A DNA stretch of 64,000 nucleotides from Myoxocephalus aenaeus (lineage: Eukaryota > Chordata > Actinopteri > Perciformes > Cottidae). The stretch covers positions 2,664,501-2,728,500 of the forward strand of contig JBAMJR010000084.1 in NCBI GenBank assembly GCA_038501785.1, read 5' to 3'. Below the pieces are notes generated by a model. The model saw nothing but the letters and a program-made list of their open reading frames with translations. It was not told where the DNA came from and ran no database searches. Positions 55,901 to 64,000 of the stretch are shown one piece after another (within the stretch, counting starts at the first letter, position 1; every line of letters begins with the position of its first letter). The position numbers and the translations under genes are program-made.

Positions 55901-58900
55901 AAAGCCCTCTGTGTCTCTTTTAAGGAGGCCCGATCAATAGCCTCTGAGTTGCCACAGTGCATTACTTTTTGCACTTGCCAACAGCAGACAGTTGATATAA
56001 AAGGCCGACTGGAAGCCAAAGAGTAAGTAAACTGTGCAAAGATGGAGGCGTAACGAAGGAGTAAAAATTGCAAATAAAACAGCATATATCTACAGTGTGT
56101 TATAATAAAATAAATCTGCTAGTGGCTTAACTTGTACATGTTTCCTCTTTTATTTGTCCCCAGACTGTCTCCAAGAACAGATGTCATAACATGGTTGTGC
56201 TTTTAGCTAACTGGACGTACTGTATCGTACACAAGGATACAAGTAATACAAATCCTACTGAAAACCCAACTATTAATAGATTACAGTCTACACAACTACA
56301 CAAAAGAGCATTAAATCACAAAGAAGACAATTCTCAGAACATAATCCTGTTTGAACAAAACATCCAGTGTGGATACACACTGCGAGAGGCCCTTGAAACT
56401 ATAAATACCTTTATGGCTGCAACACGTTTCACTATCAGGACCTGACTTGTTCAGACAATGTGAAGCTGCCCCAGTGCATGTCACTGTTTCACAGACCTCT
56501 GTTGGGAGTAATGAACAATCTCTGATTCACAACTGACTTCACATAATCTATAAAAAAAAACTCTCCTCCCTACTGCGTCAATAGGACTTCACATGGCCTG
56601 GATGGCCACAGCTAATCCCAGAAGAGAATGAAAGAAAAGGGCGTTCAGGTCTTACCCACTGTACTGGCTCACACAGCTTCCCATCTGGAACCCTTGAATA
56701 CAAGGCAAAGGTGGATTCACATTCTAGGTGGAGCTGGAGCTGCAGGGCGGAGAGTTGCGGAGAATCCAAAAGTATTTTCCTTGCATGTGTTCTTTCCTCG
56801 TCTCCCTCCCTGAATGCGTTTACCTGCCTAAGGTAATGTGTGTTAGTGCTGCAGAGCACGCCCACCGTGAGCCAATAAAATGGCTTCCAGTCACACAAAA
56901 AAACATTGTTAACTCTTCATCTGCCAATCAAAAAAAAAAGTATGTAGAATGACCGTGGGACCTGTTTATGACATGAAACCACTGACCCAAGTCCTTTTAT
57001 GTACTACTCAATACATTTGCACCATATAGGTGCAATATTAGTGCAAGCAAGTGGGACTAAAAATGCGTTATGGTGACATATTTTCCACAGCAAGGATCAA
57101 CTAATGAATAGCTAATTTTAGAAACAGCTTTGAGTGAAAAAAAAGACTTTAAAGCTCCAGTAAAAATACAACCTTCTTTAAAACTGGAGGGACAATCAGA
57201 CTTGCTATGACAGAATGTTTCCCTGTGAGACATAAATACATTCTTGACAAATACATCCTCAGGCTTTGATTTCTTTTTAAATCACATCTTCTTCCACACC
57301 ACTGCAGGAAGCTTACACACCAAGGGAGAGGTTTAGCTATTTTCTGTTTATGGGTCAACTCAAAAAGCATGTGCCAATACCAGAGATAAACATCAAATAG
57401 ACAGGTAAGTAACACCTACTGCCAATGCAGTAAATGATCAAATGAGTTAAGCATTGACAAGTTTATAGTGAAGGCTGTAAACAGCAAGGTCACAGTGTGA
57501 AGAAAATAAGGCACACTAGACCAAAGTTGAGCTGCTTTAAAGTGTGATGTATTAAATCTGGTCTGCTTTAAGTGTGATTTTACGTTGACTTATATTATAA
57601 TGGCTGCATAGTATGTGAATGTGTTGTGTAGAATACTGCAGAAAATAATCCTAATGTTGTTGGCTGTATCAAATATAAGTGAATTCATGTTTTGTATTTT
57701 GTTCAGTCCTAATTGCTTATAAATAGGAGACATATTTAGTTTGAGGAATATTGCATTAGTTCATCTTCACTGCTGACATCACTCGAGGATGCAGGCACAA
57801 AATAAAAAAGTATAATTTATTTTAATTCGAGTAACCCGCCATCCTCTGTGGGAAGCGAGTGAGAACACAATTTGCCTGGATTCTCCCTAAAACATACAGT
57901 ACACCATCATATACTCAGTTCTGGCATGGCATTACCGAGACATCCCATATTAATAGAAAAAGCAGCGCATACTTGATTCTTCTACCACTTGTTATAAAGT
58001 ATGAGAGGAGACCAGAACTCGATGAGTGGTGCTGAAACTTTAGGAGCGGAGAAAAAGCAGGGAAGCTGCAAAGGAGACAGAATGGGGACGAGTTCTTGAC
58101 GGGGTGGAGGAGAGAAATATTAAAGAGTTCACAGTGCTCCGGGCTCAAAGGAGAGAAATGTGGCATGGAAGAGGAGCAAAAGTTACACCAAGCGGAGACA
58201 GCGAGTGTGGCAAGCCAACCCGCTTGAAAACACGTCAGAATACATGGATAATATATGGGGGGGGGCAGAAAAACAAAGAGCAGACAGCGGAAGGTGGAAG
58301 TCAAAATGGGACGGATCAGGTGAGAAGATGAACAAGAGCATCTGAACAAGTTGTTCATGAGCTAAACTGTGCGTAGGCGTGATGCTGTTGCTGCTAATCA
58401 GTGGCTGTGGAAACTCACTGGGAGCTAAATGACACTCTGCCATTACATAGCCCAAAATACACCAAAGTTAGTTCGGTGTTGATTACAAAATGATTGGGAA
58501 TGTGTCTTTTCCACTCAAAAACTAACACGACACCACAGGACGAGGTAGTACTTGAGTTAAGAGTAGCCTACTTTCTCACACTAAAGGACTTTTCTCTGAT
58601 CAAAGAACCTTTTCTTGTTTTGCTGGCTGCCCAGTCACGACTTTGCAGTTTGCATCATATATTTGTATTTCTTTGGGTGGGAAACACGTGCATTTGTAGA
58701 ATGTTACACACACTGAAAATACAGCACAGGTGTGGTGAAATTTAGCATCATAGGAAATTACTATTTCTAACCAAACTGATTGTGCCATCAGGACGATTCA
58801 TGATCAAATCATATACATGGTATCTAAAGTTCAAATGTATTTTTCTGCTGTTAACCAACATTAAGCTTGTAGATATTGTGCTAAAACAACGACTGACACC

Positions 58901-59284
58901 AAATGGAGTGTGCATTATCCAACTTGCTGTCTAAGTGATTAATACTTCAAATTATTTTACGACACTTTCCTGATGAATGAGGGTTTTTCTTTGGCCACCG
59001 CAGCATTAACTTGACTGATTGCTATCTTTGAGCATATCTGGGCACTTGGCTTCATTTCTTAGGCAAAAACAAGTCATGTTCAGTAAAAACACGCTTATAA
59101 TTTAGGACAGAAAAATAAAGTGCAACCGGCACATCTGGGTTATCGTTATCTGGCACCATTAGTCACACCGCAGGAAACTTACCCCAAGAAATTAAAACGA
59201 AGGGCAACAGCAGGTCAAAGACAAATAATTATTATGCAAGAATACAGCAACGACACTGCCAAGTAGACCGATTGCTGCGAGTTA

Positions 59285-59343
<59 letters not shown>

Positions 59344-62300
59344 TGAGGCTTTGATGTAATTTGAGGAGCTAAAGGGAATATGCCATCTACAGCTAAAGGT
59401 TGATCCGACTGCTGTTGGGTGACTTGTAACACACTGTGAGGTCCCATTCTGACCGGAGAACTGCTGAGCACAGCGCCTGCTGTTCAGGTAATAGATGGCA
59501 TTAAGGAAGAGACCACATAGGCTGTACGGCCCATGCAGTTGGCCGGGAAAGTGGGCGAGCAGACATGCCAAATTAAGATCAAACACCTCAAGAATCTGTG
59601 ATGAGCGATCTGTATGATAGGGGGAGAAGCATCCCTGGCACTTTGGAGGAGCAGCTGGCAAAGGTTGAGCATCCTAATTATACGCTGGATGCTATGAGTG
59701 CTCTGAAGGGAATGCATGTGGGTAACGGCAACACGAGCATTGCATGTTAAATCATTCATTAGATCTGTGAGAGGTGAGGCAGCAAGAGCATGCGTGGAAT
59801 TTGACGGATTACCAAGAATTCCACTACAGGCCTTAAAAGACAAAGACATATTAAATGTAGAAGCAATATTCATTTTATAACAGCTCAAAGTATTATGTAC
59901 CTCTTACAAATCTTTTTTTTTTTTAATAGATGCATAATTGTCTAAGGGCCACAATCTTACAGGTCTTGTATATACTTTATGCCCATGTGCATAATAAGAT
60001 GCAATTTCTGATCCTCATTAACCCTTACTAATTACAAAGGGACATATCCACCATGCCCTTGTTAAGTATTGGTTTGGGATTATCTGGGAGCCCTCTGCAA
60101 CAGGTGTATAGTTTAGTAGCTTTCTTTTTCTTCTCCACAGTATTCTGATGAAAATCTGAAACCCCATTCATGTTTAACATATTACCAACTGCATGGTAAA
60201 CCCCAGTTTTAACTTTGACTTGCTGCTGTTACAAGCTTTGCAGGTCATGGGGTATCTTTCACTAGAGTGGCATCACAGGAGAGATTAGTCCCTGGACAAT
60301 CTTGGACAATTACCTGAAATCCTTGCTGATGGGATGAGGTGATGTTCGCCCGGGGCTCAGAGGTTCGGATTCCTTGCTCTCGTCGGGTGTCGGCAGTGCA
60401 TTTTCTCTGCACTCCTCTACTCTTAGTTCTCCTTCTCCGTCACCAGGGCTGCCGCCACTTTCTGGTTTGTAGGTGAAGATGATGGTTGGTTTCTGCGTGG
60501 GATCCTCTGGCTTGGCCTCGGTGAACCAATGATGCTGTTGGATGGGTGGTGGTGGAAGCATGTGAATGACTGTTCCGTCAAGACCAACCATCTTGCCTTT
60601 TTCCTTCTCTCTCTCCGCCCTCTCTCTCTGCTCGTCCTCATCTTTCCGCCGACGGAAAAAGCTTTTAAAGGAGATCCAGCGTTTGGGTTTAGAGCTTTCT
60701 GCTAAAATACGTCTCCCCTCTCCACCGGGACTTGCCTCACCTTCACTTGGTCGTACAGGAGAACTGGAGGCAGAACTCTTGGTCCAGTTGCCAAAATGCC
60801 TCTGGAGGATGTTAGAAGCGTGATAAGGGGAAGATGTAGATCTAGGAGGGGGGAATGGGGCACTGGGCTCTGACCGGGGGCTGGAGAGTGGGACAGCAGC
60901 AGAGGCACTCTGGGATTTAGACAACACTTTGGAGGGTGTGTCCTTCTTGGGTTTGGAAAGACAGCCATCAGTTGTGGAAAAGAGAGACTTGGGTCGTGTG
61001 AGGGTCTCCTTCATGGCATCAGGTGGGAGGGCGTAAAGCTCCTCAGAACTTACATTATTGGCTTGTATTGAGGGCGACTCTGGAGGAGACTGTGGAGGCT
61101 GGATGGAGGCAACAATTTGTAAAAGCACAGCACTGGCCTCCTCCCTATGGCATGCCACTGTCCCAGAGGACAAAGCTACGTCTGTATTGACATCTTTACT
61201 GCAAGTCGCGTCTTCACTTGTCCTGCAATTGTGTGCAACCGCATTGGGAGTAAAGCTGGTTTTAGGGAGGTTTACAGTAACGGAAAGAACGGCAGGGGCA
61301 TTTGCTGATGTAGTGGGAGAGAGGGCTCCAACTGTGGAGCTCGTCACAGTGTTTGTCACAGTGCTAGAGTCTGTAGTGGTTTTAGGATGTAAATTTGGTG
61401 CTTTTGACGCTGCCTCAGGTGGAGCTTTTGTATCCTCAAAAGAGGCTCTCTCTGATGTGCCTCTACCAGATATGGTTTTCTCTGTTGAAGAGGACTGGAC
61501 ACTCTCAGAGGACCCAATCTCTTCATAAGTATGGCTTGTTACCCGACTACCTACCCCTTTTGCCTGTGGCAGTTCCCCACTAAGTCCCAAGAAGCTCTTG
61601 TACACAGCTAGGTTGTCATATGCACTTGGATTGATAACAATAGGTACCTTAACAGCATTCTTAGAGCTGCGGGCATAGGCGGGTTCATCTCGAATTATAA
61701 TGGGAAAAGGAGGCATGCCTGCATTATTGAAACTGTTAAACTTGATCTCTGATAAGTTGGAAGATTTCACAGGTACAGTTCGGGAGGAAGAAAGCCCAGC
61801 AATGGGAGAAGTGGGAGCCGACTTGTGGCTACAGTGTTGAGTAGGGACGGAGGGGCAGGGATTACTCCCAACCCCTAGATCCACTCTAGGTATCTTTTGG
61901 CGAGGACTTGTGCTTGATGTCCACACTTCTTGGTAGCGTATGTTCCCTGATTTCTTACGGTAGGTACCTGGCATTGCTACAGATGTGGGTGATGTTGGCA
62001 TCATGGGAGAAAAAGGAGAGAGAGGGGAGGTTGGAGACAGGGGCTGACCTAAAGGTGGGCTACAAAACGATGTAGGGCTGGAAGGCTTTGACAGGTTTTT
62101 AGATTTTGAAGAGTCGAGATTCTGTTCGTCTTTGTTGGCCATGGATGCTGACACGTCCACCACAGTGTAAGGCTTACAGATCAGTGATTTCTCCAAATTC
62201 ACTATACGGTACGGTTTAGCCTGCTCCTCTGTGGGACTGAAACTGATTGTGACAGGTTGCCCTGGAAGGGCCTGGGGCATTGGTGTGCCTTCTTTGCCAT

Positions 62301-63681
62301 CCTGCTCTTCTAATCTAATGGCCAGGACAGCCTTGTGTGTTTCAGTCACCTTGAGTGGACTCAGTGCTCTATGGACGGCCTCCTTTTTGGGGGGAGAAGT
62401 GCAGACGACAGGTGCCTTCGAAGATGTGGGAGAATGCAAGCCATTTCGAAGCATAAAGGGGGCACTGCTCCCACTGCTCGAAGTTGTTCGAGAATCTTCT
62501 GGTCGCGATGACGAGGATTCTGGAGAAGTGGTAGACTCCGAATTTAATCGGAAACCACTGCCTTGCATGTCATGGGGCCCATAAGGAAGGAGCGCTCCAT
62601 TGGAGTCCATTGAGGGGTATCCATTTAAGATCTCATCATAGCTATCATCATAGTCCACTGCACAAATCCGCTGTAGTGAGCGGTTGCGAAGTGGCACAGT
62701 ATTCCACTTTTTCCCTGCAGCAAAGGGCACGGGAGACATTGTGGCAGCACGGAAAATTGAAAATCGTGGTTGGCCTCGCATACGGATCTCCATTGCTAGT
62801 AACTCTTCATCACTTTCATCCCAGCTTTCATGTTCATCATCCTCCCTTTCAGTCTCTTCGTCCTCATCATCCTCTTCCTCATCATCTTCACTGGAAAACT
62901 CGGGGTAGCAAAAGCGACCACCTTCTGTGCTGATGACCTCAGAGCTATTTCTAAGTGATACCCGTTTTTGAGCAGTGACACCACCACCACCACCACAACT
63001 GATGCTTCCCATGGCAAGACAGCTCGATGCCGGAAGGCCCCTTTCCAATGACCGTTGGTATGAACTACTGATTCTTCCCCAAAACAAGTCCTTGGAACCA
63101 AAAAAGGGTGAGGTGCTCGGGCCAGGGCCTAACCCAGCAATTTCTTTTAGGACATCTGTAAGTCCACTGTTGTTGTTATTTCCACTTGGGGTCCTTGGGC
63201 TAAGTTGACCATAACCTTCAATCTCCTCACTTCCATCTTCTCCTTCGTTGTTGTTGCTGGGCCCACCAGGCCTCTTACAGTTCAGTCCATTGCGATTCCA
63301 GACCGTGAAGGCTGATGTGTTGCCCTGTTCTATAACATTTGGTGGTCGTTGCAGGTTGCCATCTGAATCCAGTCCTCCAGAGGAGCAAGGCAGCATCATA
63401 GTGGGCCTAACAGCGATAGTTGGCTTCTTCGCCACCGGTGGACGGAAGTGTCCTGAGCGGGCAGACCCACTGCCAGCCCTCTGGGAGTTGATGGTAAGAT
63501 TAGTGTTTGCTCGAGCCCCGGCAGGGGGTGGATTCTGTTGCTGAATTGTTGAGGACCTCTGCTCAGAAGGAGGCTTCCCTCCACTGCTCTGAGCCAGACA
63601 ATGCAGACTCTTGGGTTTAAAGCAGTTCTTGCACTCGCCTGGTTTCCACACGTGTTCGGTAAAGGTGCTGCAGGCGGACAT
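39860..63681 (-). CDS. peak1: PEAK1/SgK269 pseudokinase scaffold (4 coding exons)
   Basis: Cytoskeleton-associated pseudokinase scaffold acting in growth-factor, integrin and Src/Shc signalling. Exons: 60314-63681, 52771-53018, 46043-46857, 39860-41242; 5814 nt, 1937 aa (human about 1746). The N-terminus HVWKPGECKNCFKPKSLH is diagnostic. Other family blocks: WDESDEELLAMEIRMRGQ, PFPIIIRDEPAYARSSKN, EELYALPPDA (about 880), PFPPPRSTSSPYH (about 945), KPKRWISFKSFFRRRK (about 1000), NPIYDLDSTW (about 1290, NPxY for PTB domains). The kinase-like domain has THCDLRLENLLL for the catalytic loop and SNFSQAKQK where active kinases have DFG. PRAG1 is the near relative, but the N-terminus and C-lobe fit PEAK1 better. 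Joins inferred from splice sites and phase. Confidence 0.96.
41696..41735. mobile_element. 40-bp perfect palindrome of fused Harbinger-like termini
   Basis: ATGCCGTGTTCACACCGGAC joined to its exact reverse complement. The arm is the same terminal repeat as the element at 2786-3570, so this is two transposon ends joined with no interior. No clear target duplication. Located in peak1 intron 3, 25 bp from a minisatellite. Confidence 0.85.
41760..42833. repeat. 23-bp minisatellite, about 45 units
   Basis: Unit TATACTTTATCAGAGCTAG plus RGTG (R is A or G) repeated head to tail for 1.07 kb. Variants: A/G at the R position, GTT in place of GTG in several units, and two units with an extra AGAGAGCT-type 8-nt insertion (about 42263 and 42431). 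In peak1 intron 3. Confidence 0.98.
43195..43275 (+). mobile_element. LINE-type 3' tail
   Basis: TTTCCCCACTGGGGATTAAT followed by AAAGTTTTCTCATCTAATCT is the characteristic 3' end of common fish non-LTR retrotransposons, recalled from family knowledge. The body further 5' is not recognisable. Confidence 0.6.
44246..44272. repeat. (GT)n microsatellite
   Basis: Short GT tract in peak1 intron 3. Confidence 0.9.
44936..44967. repeat. (CA)n microsatellite
   Basis: Short CA tract in peak1 intron 3. Confidence 0.9.
45522..45800. mobile_element. hAT-type MITE, diverged
   Basis: TAGGGCTGCAACTAACAATT with ATTTTCATGGCTGATTAATC, TTATTTTCTTGATTAGACC and later CCAAAGATATTCCGTTTAG follow the order of a very abundant teleost MITE. 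The expected matching right end (GTTGCAGC-type) is not intact. Confidence 0.65.
46043..46857 (-). CDS. peak1: peak1 coding exon 3
   Basis: 815 nt: GQSRANMIPLKQPRNVKASN, PQATPPPLPKKAVPRSSTEP, ANPIYDLDSTWETASQDSS, KPQRPALYRGLDSWDEVVGR, and DSWSHFRLTTGKPCCEAGDA into DPLVNYAIK. Holds the NPxY motif, a proline-rich SH3-type site and the helical region leading into the pseudokinase. An Ala tract (AAAAAAAAGG) is fish-specific as far as I can tell. Confidence 0.96.
49476..50112. repeat. Microsatellite cluster
   Basis: GT 49476-49545 with a short TA tail; GA 49656-49700; CA 49812-49863; CA 49960-49988; C run 50078-50100 followed by CA to 50112. Five tracts in 640 bp. Confidence 0.95.
50735..50883 (-). 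other. Candidate alternative terminal exon of peak1 (membrane anchor)
   Basis: Minus strand: acceptor ATATATACCTTTTGCAG, then GT which would complete the split Gly codon of peak1 exon 2, then 48 codons and TAA. Sequence: APSIPKKTYILTAFCTAVSS, SVLLVFYMDTMSCFKQNF, WFLKNSVSSG. A hydrophobic span of about 20 residues is preceded by KK and followed by Asp, and AATAAA lies within a few bases of the stop. Alternatives: chance open frame, or a fragment of a type II membrane enzyme. No transcript evidence. Confidence 0.3.
52771..53018 (-). CDS. peak1: peak1 coding exon 2
   Basis: 248 nt: SQVPGSASNARDRELPSVAS, LPAKVNLGLALGDGEEGHAS, and ends SHCSATYTNLG, which aligns with CSATYSNLG of human PEAK1. His/Ser-rich stretch (NHSHHSHSPASSH). 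Acceptor ATCCGCAG, donor GTAAGA, leaving phase 1. Confidence 0.93.
53019..60313 (-). other. peak1: peak1 intron 1
   Basis: About 7.3 kb. No exon supported. Contains a GT microsatellite (59286-59338) and A/T-rich DNA; open frames at about 57915-58358 and 59215-59888 are not family-like. Confidence 0.6.
59286..59338. repeat. (GT)n microsatellite
   Basis: Uninterrupted GT tract followed by GAGAGAGTGAGG. Confidence 0.97.
60314..63681 (-). CDS. peak1: peak1 coding exon 1 (large)
   Basis: 3368 nt, residues 1-1122 plus two bases. The start is placed at the ATG of MSACSTFTEHVWKPGECK, where vertebrate PEAK1 begins; an in-frame ATG 93 nt upstream (63774) is probably in the 5' UTR because its extension is not family-like. 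Mostly disordered, Ser/Pro-rich, with an acidic run near residues 260-290. Donor GTAATT. Confidence 0.95.
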
Positions 63682-63816
63682 GGCTGCTGTTCCAGTGAGG
63701 CAGCCGGCTGAGTCAGTGGACAGGAAACCCCTCCATGAAGCTACGGGCTGCAGGAACTGACTGTAGTGCAACAATGATGAACACTATTCCAGCCTCGAAT
63801 GTGGGGGATACTGGAT
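63682..63816 (-). other. peak1: peak1 5' UTR part of first coding exon
   Basis: From the start codon up to an acceptor (TTTTCCTTCTCAG) with exon boundary at 63816. Further non-coding exons must lie beyond the window. Confidence 0.7.
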
Positions 63817-64000
63817 CTGAGAAGGAAAACCAGAGAAAAGGGTATAAATTAAACAAATCTTTAAAAATATAAATTGTTTATTCACTTCAACACATTCATT
63901 TTATGCATGACAATTAGATACCATTATAGAATTAATACACTTTTACACAGAAGCTGAACAAAGGTAAAGAGCATACATTGGGGCAGAAACAGGCAAATAG

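Noticed and set aside
57915..58358. 147-codon open frame on the minus strand in peak1 intron 1
   Set aside because: Composition dominated by Ser, Leu, Phe and Cys from pyrimidine-rich DNA; no family resemblance and no convincing splice context.
59215..59888. Two overlapping minus-strand open frames (148 and 134 codons)
   Set aside because: One runs through a GT microsatellite (His-Thr repeats). The other has no recognisable domain; both are most simply chance frames in the intron.
63682..63774. 31-residue N-terminal extension of PEAK1 from an upstream in-frame ATG
   Set aside because: The downstream ATG aligns with the vertebrate start; the extension has no counterpart in the family.

Overview
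The window is vertebrate nuclear DNA, almost certainly from a spiny-rayed (percomorph-type) teleost. The support is: spliced genes with GT-AG introns, protein products closely matching vertebrate orthologues, very dense CA/GT, CT/GA and AT microsatellites, and interspersed repeats typical of fish (hAT-like and PIF/Harbinger-like non-autonomous elements, a tRNA-derived SINE head, LINE-type 3' tails). No prokaryotic, viral or CRISPR content was seen.

Three protein-coding genes can be reconstructed exon by exon, all on the minus strand, so along that strand the order is peak1, syt12, cat. (1) peak1, about 63816 to 37-39.8 kb: a PEAK1/SgK269 pseudokinase scaffold in four coding exons (1937 codons plus stop in my reconstruction). 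(2) syt12, about 34.9 to 14.0 kb: synaptotagmin-12 in seven coding exons (429 aa), with a probable non-coding first exon in a CpG-rich block near 34.4-34.9 kb. (3) cat, 12959 to 1202: peroxisomal catalase in thirteen coding exons totalling exactly 527 aa, the same length as human catalase. The three have unrelated functions (cytoskeletal signalling scaffold, Ca-independent vesicle protein, peroxide detoxification); nothing in the window suggests they work together beyond being neighbours in the same orientation.

Layout: 1-1201 cat 3' flank/UTR; 1202-12959 cat with three DNA-transposon-like insertions in introns; 12960-13180 cat promoter with two inverted CCAAT boxes; 13185-13490 retroposon tail; about 14025-16011 likely syt12 3' UTR; 16012-25285 syt12 coding exons; 25286-34440 long syt12 intron rich in microsatellites; 34441-34900 CpG-rich syt12 start region; 34.9-37.1 kb intergenic; 37.1-39.86 kb likely peak1 3' UTR; 39860-63681 peak1 coding exons and introns, including a 1.07-kb minisatellite of about 45 units of 23 bp; 63682-64000 peak1 5' UTR and intron.

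Most worth checking: a possible alternative terminal exon of peak1 (50735-50883) that splices in frame and would give the scaffold a C-terminal membrane anchor; an orphan exon-like 147-bp open segment inside a syt12 intron (19610-19756); two perfect long inverted repeats in cat introns; and a fused-terminus transposon palindrome beside the peak1 minisatellite.
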